This document shows, in pieces, positions 54,565 to 63,922 of a stretch of DNA of 64,000 bases (its first letter is position 1; each line of letters opens with the position of its first letter). A program made the position numbers and the translations under genes. The stretch spans positions 79,597 to 143,596 of the forward strand of contig NZ_QZDT01000008.1 of the NCBI RefSeq assembly GCF_009917485.1. The letters run 5' to 3'. The notes below the pieces were generated by a model. It did not search any database. It saw only the letters and a program-made list of their open reading frames with translations, and had not been told where the DNA came from. Source of the DNA: Parablautia muri (lineage in GTDB: Bacteria; Bacillota; Clostridia; Lachnospirales; Lachnospiraceae).

Positions 54565-54830
54565 AGCTCCTTCTACCTCCATTTAACGGGATATTCCTTT
54601 ATCCCCAATTTCTTCCCCTGCATTCTCAATCATATAAAATGTGAATTTCTTTCCTACGCGCAATGATTGAATCAAATTTGACATACCAGAAATCCTCTAC
54701 ATATTTTATATCGGCATAATCCCAAAACAAAATAGCTTTTGAGTTCGTAAATGTAATGAATCGAACCAAATCCGGCTCAAACTCTCCAAATACCCCTGCA
54801 CTCTTTTTAAATTTCTATAGAGGATGCTTT

Positions 54831-55271
54831 TTATAATATTTGCCTCAGCAATTCTTCTATGTCCGTATCTGAATCGGACAAAGGCCCTTTCTTTTCTTCG
54901 TCAGGATCACTTTCCTTGGTCTGCCCGGTCTGCTTCTTAAATCGTTTTGCATATTCCTCCCGCATTTTCTCTTTGATTGCATCCTCCGCCGAATCAAACT
55001 GCTTCAGCAGTCTGTCCCATTCTTTTTCCGTAAAGGCCTGGGCGCCTATTTGTATTTTAGGCTCCGTCTCCCCATTGACAACCTTTTTTATTATCTCCTC
55101 CTTCTTCCCCTTAAGCATCTCCATAAAGTCAACGGTTTCTCCGCCGTCCATTCCGGTCCCTTCTATTGCATCATTCTCCTGTTCCCCTGCACCATTGCTG
55201 CGAAATGCCCTTCCGTCAAAATATTTCGCCTCCTTCGCCCCATCCTTTATATTAGAACCTACCTGCATCAT
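54831..55271 (-). CDS. Small acidic/charged protein of unknown function, partner of the coiled-coil gene
   Basis: A 146-residue protein. The N-terminal 50 residues are disordered-looking; the conserved core is PKIQIGAQAFTEKEWDRLLK followed by a helix (SAEDAIKEKMREEYAKRF); the C-terminal tail is acidic and ends DTDIEELLRQIL. Family unknown. Start 55271 or 55268 (adjacent ATGs); the ribosome site GGGAG is close. It lies 67 bp after the helicase gene on the same strand. Confidence 0.7.
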   Translation of the reverse strand: MMQVGSNIKDGAKEAKYFDGRAFRSNGAGEQENDAIEGTGMDGGETVDFMEMLKGKKEEIIKKVVNGETEPKIQIGAQAFTEKEWDRLLKQFDSAEDAIKEKMREEYAKRFKKQTGQTKESDPDEEKKGPLSDSDTDIEELLRQIL

Positions 55272-55338
55272 TCTCCCACAACCTCCTGTCTGCACACTGC
55301 TTCTTCTAAAATATAATTCGGCCAATTGTAGAAACAAA

Positions 55339-58300
55339 TTAATGCCTATGTGAGAAATAATTTACCAAAATCTGCTTTATATGGTTATACCGCCTTGCAT
55401 AAGAATTTTCCACCCGTATAATCTGCAGATTATGTGCCTTGCAGATTCTGTTTTTCTTTTCATCCCGCGCCCTTACAATCTTGTCCTCAAAATGCTCTTT
55501 CCCGTCCAGTTCAATCGCCAAGATAGGTATTTCCTTTTTCGACTCCACTTCAAAGACAACGAAGTCAAACCGCTCCGAGTAAAACAAATCATCATGACTG
55601 ATATTATCCATAAAAATCTGGGAAATCGGCACTTCTCTGTGAATGGTATAGCGCTTCTGGGACAGCCAGATATTTTCAAGGGCATGGGTCATATTTTCCA
55701 AAAAAGCCTCCTCTGTCTGCGTGCTGAAGGGCTTTACCCCAAGCGCCCGGGAGCTGGCCGCCTTCTGCGTCACCTTTGAGCCTCCGTTCTTTTTTACATA
55801 CTCCACCAGCTCAAACAAATCGTCATCCCCTTCTTTATGAAGCCTTGACACGTTTGCAAAATCTGAAAGTACGATCAATTTATCCTTCGCCCGGGAGGTT
55901 GCCACATTGATCAATTCCTTGTTATTTTTCAACCAGTTATAAGTACCGGCCCCGGTGCTTTCCGTAATCGCCGTGGAAAATAAAACCACGTCCTTTTCAT
56001 CTCCCTGAAAAGCATGGACGGTACCACAGGATACGTTGGTCAGCTTTTCCCGCTCTATGGCTTCTTCAATCATTTTTCTCTGATTGACAAAGGGTGTGAT
56101 CACACCGATTGTTTTGTCCTGGTTTGAGGCAGCATACTTTATAATTTCCCGCACTTCTCCCGGAGACGTGTTTTTGATATCGCTCCTGCTGCCCGGAATA
56201 TCCACATACAATAAAGGCTGGGCCTCTGTGCTGCTTGAGGCAACGCTGAGCTTTGAGTTGTAATATTTTTTATTGTTAAAATCAATGATTTTTTTATTGC
56301 ATCTGTAATGGTTGTGCAACAGAATTTCATCACTCACGGAATCGCAGGCTAAAAAAGTCTTGTATATAGAATTTTTTCTGTAGTCGTACTCATCTGAAAT
56401 ATTGTATCTTTTCTTAAGCTGCCTGTTATCCAGCTCCCCTAACAAAATAACCGGATTAAGCTGCTGGGGGTCCCCCACCAGCATCAGACTCTCTCCTCTT
56501 ATAATCGGCACCAGGGAAACCGCCGTGTTGCACTGGCTTGCCTCGTCCATAATCACCATATCGAACATAGGGGTTGGGGGCCCTAGCTTATGGGCGGAAA
56601 TGCAGGTGGTGATCATGATGGGAAATACTTTTTGCAATTTCCTTACGTTTTCTTCCTCGCTTAAATATTTGTTGAACGCCTCAACCTGTTTCTTTTTATC
56701 CTCTGTAAAAAGAATTTGTCTGAAATCTTCATATTTCACTTCCTCCAGCCGCTTAATATATCTTGCGGACGTGTAATATAAATATTGATACAGCTCGTCC
56801 TCATCATTGTCCAGCAGAGCCACAGCGTCCTCATCCGTTATCTCTCCCCGCTCCCCAATCTGCTTTTCCACCTGCACAAGCTGCCTGCCCTGCAAATCCG
56901 CCTGAAAAGGCAAAAGGCTGATAGAACCCTTTGCTTTATCCTGGTATTCCATCATTCGCTTTAAGGTTTCGCTGCGCTCCTTTAAATCCAGCACCTCCTC
57001 ATATTTCTTAAGAAGGCCTGAGAGTTTCTTCGCCCGTTCGATTCTGCCATCCTTACGCCTGTCCAAAGTCCCTTCAAAGATCTTGATATCCTTCGTTTCT
57101 TCATAAACGGATTTTATATAAGAAATTGCCTGTCGTACCTTTTCCATATTTCCCAGGCGCAGGGCCGGAAAGGGAATCCTTTTTCCACAGTAGCTTAATC
57201 CGGAGAGTTTTTCAAATACGCCGCTGATGGGATGGTTGTTGTAGGAGGAAAACAGCACTGTTTTTTCATTGAAAAAGGCGGTGACGATGGTATTGATAAT
57301 CGTGTTTGTTTTGCCTGTTCCCGGCGGCCCCTGGATATAAGCAATGGGGAATTTCATTGCATTGTTGATTGCTAGAAGCTGGTCCAAATTAATTTGCCGG
57401 TTTAGCAGCGTGATAGGATACGCCTTCCGCCGAACCGGGCGGCCCAGCAAATCCCCAAAAAAGGCCCGGATGGGAACTGTTGCCTTATCCCCGTGGTACA
57501 TATCAATGATTGCCTTGTATTCACTGCGCAGGTCCAGCACAATGTCCATCCCCAGCCCAATCACATAAGGCATATCATCCACGCCCGTCACCTGCCTGTT
57601 GTAGTTGGTAATGCAATCCTTGATTTGCTCCTGGTTCTTTTCAAACTCCTCTAAAAGCTCATAGTCTTCTGCATCCAGATACTTGCGGATGCTTTCCGTA
57701 GTCCCATTGCAGGTAAATTCCGTACAGATTGTAATCTCCTTGGCAGGCCGCAGTATTTTTCTTTTTACATCCAGCTGCAGCTTTCTGTAAGCCAGCACAT
57801 AAAGCCCCCTGGTGCTATGAATGCTCAGAACATTTATGCCCAACTGCTGGATAACCAGCTTTCCGTCCTTCTTTTTATCGTCCATCTTATATTGAAAATT
57901 TTTGACAATATATTTAAACTGCTCATCACTGAGCGCAAGACTTTCGCCTCTAAAGCTTTCCCTGTCCAAATATTGGACTAATTTAAACTCTTTATAGTAA
58001 GGGGTTGTGTCCATGCGGTTGCACATTTCCAGATAGTTTAAAATTTTTAAGTTTACAACATTATCAAATAGTCCCTTGTATTTGTGGGGATTTTTATGGA
58101 TATCTTCTACCAGTTTCCCATTGATTTCACAGTAGGAACCCTCCACGATTTCAGAGGAAAGAATGGCCTCAATATAGATACACTCGTAGGATTCTATGGT
58201 GTATATTCCAAGATGAAGTCCGTCCACAGCCAAAGACCGCCTTGCAAGATTAAGGCTGCGGATGCCAATCCAGTATTTTGTAATTTGGTTTTCTTTATTT

Positions 58301-58368
58301 CGATATTCAATTTGAAGCCATTTTCCCTCATGGATTGCCCTGAAAATATCCCTGCAAACACTATTCAT
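55339..58368 (-). CDS. WYL-like / SF1 (Upf1-type) helicase / PD-(D/E)XK nuclease fusion
   Basis: A 1009-residue protein. N-terminal residues 8-80 look like a WYL-type ligand-binding domain (AIHEGKWLQIEYRN, then GLHLGIYTIESY). The helicase has Walker A IQGPPGTGKT (345-354), motif II VIMDEASQC (605-613), motif III LMLVGDPQQLNPV, motif V GTVHAFQGDEKDV and motif VI INVATSRAKDK (820-830). The C-terminus (890-1009) reads RFDFVVF and ILAIELDGKEHF, a PD-(D/E)XK core like that of DUF2726/Vsr-type nucleases. Domain order suggests a regulated nucleic-acid-processing enzyme, plausibly for defence. Start 58368 has AGGT upstream; the frame is open to 58467. Confidence 0.88.
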   Translation of the reverse strand: MNSVCRDIFRAIHEGKWLQIEYRNKENQITKYWIGIRSLNLARRSLAVDGLHLGIYTIESYECIYIEAILSSEIVEGSYCEINGKLVEDIHKNPHKYKGLFDNVVNLKILNYLEMCNRMDTTPYYKEFKLVQYLDRESFRGESLALSDEQFKYIVKNFQYKMDDKKKDGKLVIQQLGINVLSIHSTRGLYVLAYRKLQLDVKRKILRPAKEITICTEFTCNGTTESIRKYLDAEDYELLEEFEKNQEQIKDCITNYNRQVTGVDDMPYVIGLGMDIVLDLRSEYKAIIDMYHGDKATVPIRAFFGDLLGRPVRRKAYPITLLNRQINLDQLLAINNAMKFPIAYIQGPPGTGKTNTIINTIVTAFFNEKTVLFSSYNNHPISGVFEKLSGLSYCGKRIPFPALRLGNMEKVRQAISYIKSVYEETKDIKIFEGTLDRRKDGRIERAKKLSGLLKKYEEVLDLKERSETLKRMMEYQDKAKGSISLLPFQADLQGRQLVQVEKQIGERGEITDEDAVALLDNDEDELYQYLYYTSARYIKRLEEVKYEDFRQILFTEDKKKQVEAFNKYLSEEENVRKLQKVFPIMITTCISAHKLGPPTPMFDMVIMDEASQCNTAVSLVPIIRGESLMLVGDPQQLNPVILLGELDNRQLKKRYNISDEYDYRKNSIYKTFLACDSVSDEILLHNHYRCNKKIIDFNNKKYYNSKLSVASSSTEAQPLLYVDIPGSRSDIKNTSPGEVREIIKYAASNQDKTIGVITPFVNQRKMIEEAIEREKLTNVSCGTVHAFQGDEKDVVLFSTAITESTGAGTYNWLKNNKELINVATSRAKDKLIVLSDFANVSRLHKEGDDDLFELVEYVKKNGGSKVTQKAASSRALGVKPFSTQTEEAFLENMTHALENIWLSQKRYTIHREVPISQIFMDNISHDDLFYSERFDFVVFEVESKKEIPILAIELDGKEHFEDKIVRARDEKKNRICKAHNLQIIRVENSYARRYNHIKQILVNYFSHRH

Positions 58369-58505
58369 ACCTTGTACCTGCCACACACCGCACACCACCT
58401 GCGCGTCACACCAAAAACCTCTTGTAAACAGTAAATTATTATACACTAATCCCCCTGCATACCGCAAGCCCGCCTGCGAACCTGGCGCAATCAGAAGTAA
58501 CCGTT

Positions 58506-58639
58506 GTTGCTATTCACGGCCTGGGAGCCGCTCATAGTAACATTCGGGGCGATATTCCAAGTTTCACTTCGCAAAAATCGCCCCTCACACCTGAATCACG
58601 TTCTCACGGAATGCGCATTCTTGACCCGTGAAAAGTAAC
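58506..58639. mobile_element. MITE-like structured repeat, copy 3
   Basis: A 134-bp copy, lacking about 10 bp around the right-hand small hairpin, in the 58369-58892 divergent gap between the helicase and NhaC genes. Ends GTTGCTATTCACGG and CCCGTGAAAAGTAAC. The rest of the gap is AT-rich and shows no gene. Confidence 0.8.
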
Positions 58640-58892
58640 GTAACCGTTCATGCTTCGGCTTCGCTGTTGCGAAATATGCAATTTTTTCCCTAATATACCC
58701 TTTCCACTGTGCAAAAAGTAACTTATTTTCGTATTATTTTTATATTTATGCAGAAAAATACTTGGTTTTTGCCATACATGATGCTACAATAAATTGTCCA
58801 ACCAATGAGAAAGGAATGAAAGATAAATCTTTCACTCTATACACACTAACGCAGCGGCCGAACAAAGTTCCCCTGCAGAAATGAGGTAAATT

Positions 58893-60509
58893 ATGAAAAA
58901 ATTGAAACGTGGATTCCTTGCAAGCGGCATCTCTCTTTCACTTTGTTTTCTCCTGATGCCTATGGTTGCCCTGGCCGCAGAGGAAGGCGCTGAGCTTCCT
59001 TCTATGTATGCTACATTTTGGGCCCTTGTCCCGCCGATTGTCGCAATCGTACTTGCACTTATCACCAAAGAGGTGTACAGCTCTTTGTTTGTAGGAATTT
59101 TGGTAGGCGGATTATTTTACTCCGGTTTTTCTTTTGAAGGTACCTTCACCCACATCTTTCACGAAGGATTTGTATCAGTGCTTTCCGACAGCTATAATGT
59201 AGGCATCCTTATCTTCCTTGTGATTTTGGGGTCTATGGTAAGTCTGATGAATCGGGCAGGCGGCTCCGCCGCATTTGGCCATTTTGCAAAGCAAAAAATT
59301 AAAAATCGTGCAGGCGCGCAGCTTGCCACTGTTGCCCTTGGTGTTCTTATATTTATAGATGATTATTTCAATTGCCTGACCGTGGGCAGTGTCATGAAGC
59401 CTGTCACAGATGAGCATAAGATTTCCCGTGCTAAATTAGCCTATTTAATTGATGCAACGGCTGCCCCAGTCTGCATCATTGCACCTATTTCCTCCTGGGC
59501 TGCCGCCGTATCCGGCTTTGTGGAGGGAGAAGATGGCTTTTCTATTTTCATCAGGGCCATCCCTTATAACTACTATGCGCTGCTTACTCTTATCATGATG
59601 ATTGTCATTATCCTGATGAACATTGATTTCGGCCCCATGCTGACTCACGAGCAAAACGCCTTAAACGGAGATTTATTTACCTCCGGCAAAAATACGTCCA
59701 GGGCGGAAAACGCCCCCATTAATACAAAGGGAAAAGTAATCGATCTGGTCATTCCCATTATTACACTTATCGTCTGCTGCGTAATCGGAATGATTTACAC
59801 CGGCGGATTTTTCCAGGGTGAAAACTTTGTCACCGCCTTTTCCAATTCGGACGCATCCGTTGGTCTTGCTCTTGGAAGTATCTTTGCAATCATCATCACC
59901 ATTATCATTTATCTGATTCGAAGGGTGCTTACCTTCAGTGAATGTATGGACTGCCTTCCTGACGGATTTAAAGCAATGGTACCAGCCATTTTGATTCTGA
60001 CCTTCGCATGGACCTTAAAGGCAATGACGGACAGCCTTGGGGCCGCTGAGTTTGTTGCCGGCGCCATGACAGGAAGCGCACAGAGACTTATGAATTTCCT
60101 GCCGGCTATCATTTTCTTAGTTGGATGTTTCCTTGCCTTTTCCACCGGAACCTCATGGGGCACCTTCGGCATCCTGATTCCAATCGTGGTTGCAGTGTTT
60201 GCAAATTCAAACCCTCAACTTATGATTATTTCCATTTCCGCCTGCATGGCTGGCGCTGTCTGCGGAGACCATTGTTCTCCCATCTCAGACACCACCATTA
60301 TGGCAAGCGCCGGTGCCCAATGTGACCACGTAAACCACGTTACCACACAGCTGCCTTACGCTTTATTAGCGGCTGCCGTATCATTTATTACATACATTAT
60401 TGCAGGATTTGTACAAAATCCATGGCTGCCCCTTCCGCTAGGCATCCTCCTGCTGATTGCCGTTTTGTTCATTGTAAAAGCAATTACCCCGAGTTCTTCT
60501 GAAAGTTAG
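58893..60509 (+). CDS. Na+/H+ antiporter, NhaC family
   Basis: A 538-residue membrane protein with about 12 helices. The N-terminus is signal-peptide-like (ends VALAAEEG) before the first transport helix. Typical NhaC motifs: VLGVLIFIDDYFNCLTVGSV with the Asp pair, CIIAPISSWAAAVSG, TFAWTLKAMTDSLGA, AFSTGTSWGTFGILIPI and GDHCSPISDTTIMASAGAQCDHVNHV. It exchanges Na+ and H+ or an organic substrate; substrate uncertain. The ribosome site is GAGGT, 5 nt before the ATG. Confidence 0.9.
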   Translation: MKKLKRGFLASGISLSLCFLLMPMVALAAEEGAELPSMYATFWALVPPIVAIVLALITKEVYSSLFVGILVGGLFYSGFSFEGTFTHIFHEGFVSVLSDSYNVGILIFLVILGSMVSLMNRAGGSAAFGHFAKQKIKNRAGAQLATVALGVLIFIDDYFNCLTVGSVMKPVTDEHKISRAKLAYLIDATAAPVCIIAPISSWAAAVSGFVEGEDGFSIFIRAIPYNYYALLTLIMMIVIILMNIDFGPMLTHEQNALNGDLFTSGKNTSRAENAPINTKGKVIDLVIPIITLIVCCVIGMIYTGGFFQGENFVTAFSNSDASVGLALGSIFAIIITIIIYLIRRVLTFSECMDCLPDGFKAMVPAILILTFAWTLKAMTDSLGAAEFVAGAMTGSAQRLMNFLPAIIFLVGCFLAFSTGTSWGTFGILIPIVVAVFANSNPQLMIISISACMAGAVCGDHCSPISDTTIMASAGAQCDHVNHVTTQLPYALLAAAVSFITYIIAGFVQNPWLPLPLGILLLIAVLFIVKAITPSSSES

Positions 60510-60516
60510 GTATACC

Positions 60517-60555
60517 AAAAGCTCCCATCTCTTAATCTAAGATGGGAGTTTTTCC
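60517..60555 (+). terminator. Terminator after the NhaC gene
   Basis: CTCCCATCT/AGATGGGAG stem with a 9-base loop, followed by TTTTTCCTTT; the other side has AAAA, so it can act both ways. Confidence 0.85.
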
Positions 60556-60606
60556 TTTCATTTTATATTTGCCAGTCACATTTCCGGCGGGAATAACCGG
60601 CTTTTT

Positions 60607-61974
60607 TCAATCGCTGCAGCAAGCTATCACCGGCCTTACCCCTTCCGCTTTCTCAATTTCATCCAAAAGCAGCTTAGCAAGCTCTTTCCGAATTTCCTCA
60701 TATTCCGGATTTTTGACCTGGTTTTCCAGTTCATAAGGATCCTTCACTAAATCATAGAAAAAATCCTCCTCGTAATAATCGCTGCTGCCCTCCTGCCATC
60801 CATCCGCCCCTGGCGCATACACACTGTACAGATATCGTTCCGTCCGGATACAACGCCCGATGCGGCTCTCGCTGATCTGTGCAAAAATCTGATTCTTTCG
60901 CCCGGTAAGTTCTCCGGCCGCCACCTTGCCCAAATCCTCTCCAATCATGGCATCCCCCACATCCACCCCTGCCATGGCAAGAAACGTCTTTGGCAGACCT
61001 GCTGTGCTCACCAGATCCTTGATTCTTTTTCCTCCGGTAAATCCGGGCCCTGCAATCACAAGAGGAATCTGCAAACAGGAATCGTGACAGGAGCGTTTAT
61101 AGTCATCGCCGCCCATCAAATGCGGGTCTTTATTACGCGTCTTAAAATGAGAGCCATGGTCTGAACTGTATATCAAAATGGTATTGTCATACAGACCTTT
61201 TTCCTTCAATTTCTCAATCAGGCGTCCCAAATTATCATCCAGACTCTTACAACATCCCAGATAATCCGGGTACATTTCATCTGCGTCCCCTTTAAGGGCC
61301 TTTAAATCCTCCGGGAGCTCATAATCTGCAAACCTTTCCTTCGAACCCTCAGGTCCTTCATAACAGTTTCTGTCATTTTGATGATGAGGCTCTATATGGG
61401 ATATGGTTAAAAAGAAGGGCTTTTTCCCATCATAGGCATCCAGATATTCCAATGCAAAATCCGTAATGCAGTCAGCCCGGTATCCTTTGAATGCACGTTG
61501 ATTCATATTTTCGTCAAAAACAAACCCGTCATAGCCGTGGGAGGTAGCCTCTAAAACATCCGCCACCCTCCAAAATCCCTTATAACCGCCCCTGCGCTCT
61601 AAAGGAATGGCTTTTTCCTCATAATCAATATCCGGCGGCGCAGCATAGCTGTCCCTGTGGCTGGCCAAATGCCATTTTCCCACATAGGCGGTCTCATAGC
61701 CTGCCTCCTCCATATAATCGGCAACCGTTTTACAGTCTAAAGGCAGCGGCTGCCCATTTCTAAAGCACTGAATCTCCGTAGGATAACGCCCCGTCTGGAA
61801 CAGGGCCCTGCAGGGCCCGCATACCGGCTGTGCCGTGAAGGCTTTTTCAAACAAGACTCCTTCCCTTGCCAGGCGGTCCAAATTCGGGCTGATATCCAGC
61901 TTTTGCCCATAGCATCCTAACGTGTCCGCCCTCTGCTGGTCGGAAAAATAAAATAAAATATTCGGTCTTTCCAT
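60607..61974 (-). CDS. Sulfatase, anaerobic Cys-type
   Basis: A 455-residue sulfatase-family hydrolase. NILFYFSDQQRADTLGCYG supplies metal-binding residues; the activation motif is C-G-P-C-R at residues 52-56 in QPVCGPCRALFQTGRYP. Cys52 would be converted to formylglycine by an anSME radical-SAM enzyme (none in the window). VGKWHLAS and IYSSDHGSHF provide further active-site Lys/His and Asp/His. Substrate not known. It is the third gene of an operon with two sugar permeases, which suggests release of sulfate from an imported or surface glycan; no signal peptide is seen, so it may act on imported sulfated sugars. Confidence 0.92.
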   Translation of the reverse strand: MERPNILFYFSDQQRADTLGCYGQKLDISPNLDRLAREGVLFEKAFTAQPVCGPCRALFQTGRYPTEIQCFRNGQPLPLDCKTVADYMEEAGYETAYVGKWHLASHRDSYAAPPDIDYEEKAIPLERRGGYKGFWRVADVLEATSHGYDGFVFDENMNQRAFKGYRADCITDFALEYLDAYDGKKPFFLTISHIEPHHQNDRNCYEGPEGSKERFADYELPEDLKALKGDADEMYPDYLGCCKSLDDNLGRLIEKLKEKGLYDNTILIYSSDHGSHFKTRNKDPHLMGGDDYKRSCHDSCLQIPLVIAGPGFTGGKRIKDLVSTAGLPKTFLAMAGVDVGDAMIGEDLGKVAAGELTGRKNQIFAQISESRIGRCIRTERYLYSVYAPGADGWQEGSSDYYEEDFFYDLVKDPYELENQVKNPEYEEIRKELAKLLLDEIEKAEGVRPVIACCSD

Positions 61975-62035
61975 GATAATCTCCCATTCTGCAAAACAAC
62001 TTTATTCACCTTTGCTTTTTCAAAATCCTACCCCT

Positions 62036-62899
62036 CTACTTTAATCCAGAAGTTACAATTCCCTGAATAAAATATTTTTGTGCACACAGGAACAATACAA
62101 ACATCGGCAGCGCCACCAGAACCGAGCCAGCCATCATCTGGTTCCACATGATACCGCTGTCTGTCTTAAACATAGTAAGGGCAAGCTGTACCGTTCTCAT
62201 ACTTTCCGAGTTTGTCATAACCAGCGGCCACATATAATCGTTCCACACGGAAACCGCTTTTAGAAGTCCCAGGGTAGCCAAAATTGCCTTCGAATTTGGC
62301 AGATAAATCGCAAAATAGGTTTTCCATTTATTTGCCCCGTCAATTTCCGCCGCCTCATCCAGAGAGCGGGGAAAGTTCTCATAAAACTGTTTGCATAAAA
62401 ACACCCCATAGGAACCGGAAACCAACGGAATCACCAGTCCCGCATAAGTATTGATCAGTCCCGTTCCCCCCGTGCCAAACAGATTATTTCCCCCGGCGAA
62501 AGGAAACTGGGCCATAATAAGGAAGGTGGGGAGCATTGTTACCTGGGGCGGCATCATAAGCCCTATCATTAAAAACAAAAACATGATCTTAGCGCCCCTG
62601 AATTTAAGTCTTGCAAAGGCATACCCGGCAATGGAATTGAACAGCAAAGAAAGTATCACTGCCGTCAGTGTGATGATCAGAGAGTTCTTGAAATAAACCA
62701 TCCAATTTCCTGTTGTCAGAGCATCCCTGTAATTATCCAGTGAAAATCTCTCAGGCAGTAAATGAAACACCGGCGACTGGATTTCCGCCCTTGTCTTAAA
62801 GGACGTCATAAACATCATGATAATCGGCACCAGCATCACAAGAGAAGCCGCGCTCATTACAATAATCCATATAATCTGGTTTCTTTTCTCTTTTTTCAT
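62036..62899 (-). CDS. Carbohydrate ABC transporter permease (MalG/LacG type)
   Basis: A 287-residue permease with six TM helices. The EAA motif reads FPRSLDEAAEIDGANKWKTY, and the C-terminus ends AQKYFIQGIVTSGLK as in CUT1 permeases. It imports an oligosaccharide together with the MalF-like partner upstream. The start at 62899 lies after GGGG; the longer frame from 62965 is mostly non-coding. It lies 61 bp before the sulfatase. Confidence 0.92.
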   Translation of the reverse strand: MKKEKRNQIIWIIVMSAASLVMLVPIIMMFMTSFKTRAEIQSPVFHLLPERFSLDNYRDALTTGNWMVYFKNSLIITLTAVILSLLFNSIAGYAFARLKFRGAKIMFLFLMIGLMMPPQVTMLPTFLIMAQFPFAGGNNLFGTGGTGLINTYAGLVIPLVSGSYGVFLCKQFYENFPRSLDEAAEIDGANKWKTYFAIYLPNSKAILATLGLLKAVSVWNDYMWPLVMTNSESMRTVQLALTMFKTDSGIMWNQMMAGSVLVALPMFVLFLCAQKYFIQGIVTSGLK

Positions 62900-63019
62900 T
62901 ACGAATCCCCATTCTTTCCAGCAGCTCTCAAATTGAAGGTGCACGAAGTATGCTCTTACAAGCACAGATCAGTAAGGCAAAAATCCCTGATTTTTTCAAT
63001 TTGGCTGCTTATTTGGCTC

Positions 63020-63922
63020 CTATGATACGTCTACATCCTGCCCGCCGCTTCCATATTTAAAAATCAAAAATGTGATAAAGACGGAAAAAGCTAACAATAT
63101 AACGGACATTGCGCTGGCATATCCCATCTTAAACTCCAGAAAACCTCTTCTGTAGATCTGATGCACAATCGTGGTGGTCCTTTTCAGAGGGCCGCCATTG
63201 GTCATAATATTTACCTGCTCAAATACGGAAAAGCTGTTTACAATTCCCGTTACCAGTAAGAAGAAAGTGGTAGGCCGCAGCATAGGCCAGGTAATATGCC
63301 AGAATTTCTGCAGCGCCGTGCCGCCGTCCAAAGAAGCCGCCTCATAGAGAGAATCCGGAATAGACGTAAGGCCCGAAAGGAAAATAACCATAGAATAACC
63401 GCAGCTTTTCCAGATACTCATCAAAATCACACAAAACATTGCCATATCCGGGTCCTGCAGCCACATCTTCGTAGATACGCCAAAGCTTTTTAAAACCAGG
63501 TTCAAAACCCCATAGGTAGGGTCAAACACCCACAGCCACACCATGGAAATACAGACCATAGACATAACATTCGGTATGTAAAAAGCCGTCCTGAAGATAG
63601 GCAGGAGTTTTGATTTTCTGTATAACAGCACTGCTACCAATAAACCCAGCGCCAGTTGTGGAAAGAGGGTAAATACACTGTAAAAAAGCGTGTTCTTGAT
63701 GGATATCAGAAAGTCTTCATCGGTAAAAAGATTGATATAATTTTTAAGGCCAACCAATTCCGGTGTGGTATACATGTTAAAATTCGTAATGCTGTAATAA
63801 AACACCACAGCAATTGGAACCAAAATAAATATGGTAAATATGCAGTACGCCGGGAATATCATGACATAAGCACAGTTATCATATCTGCCCTTTGTTTTCT
63901 TTGTGCCTGTATTTTTATTCAC
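63020..63922 (-). CDS. Carbohydrate ABC transporter permease (MalF/UgpA type)
   Basis: A 300-residue permease with six TM helices; EAA motif IPDSLYEAASLDGGTALQKF. GTG start 63922 follows AGGAGG by 7 nt. The substrate-binding protein of this CUT1 system should lie to the right, outside the window; the last 78 bp hold only a ribosome site and a small 6-bp palindrome. The ATPase is not present and is probably shared (MsmK-like) or elsewhere. Confidence 0.92.
   Translation of the reverse strand: MNKNTGTKKTKGRYDNCAYVMIFPAYCIFTIFILVPIAVVFYYSITNFNMYTTPELVGLKNYINLFTDEDFLISIKNTLFYSVFTLFPQLALGLLVAVLLYRKSKLLPIFRTAFYIPNVMSMVCISMVWLWVFDPTYGVLNLVLKSFGVSTKMWLQDPDMAMFCVILMSIWKSCGYSMVIFLSGLTSIPDSLYEAASLDGGTALQKFWHITWPMLRPTTFFLLVTGIVNSFSVFEQVNIMTNGGPLKRTTTIVHQIYRRGFLEFKMGYASAMSVILLAFSVFITFLIFKYGSGGQDVDVS

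Noticed and set aside
54859..55353. Plus-strand frame of 164 codons, Ser/Pro-rich
   Set aside because: Antisense to the charged protein gene at 54831-55271; the Ser-rich composition results from reversed Glu/Lys codons.
55339..58467. 1042-codon version of the helicase starting at 58467
   Set aside because: The added 33 residues have no ribosome site and no conserved look; the ATG at 58368 precedes the WYL-like domain directly.
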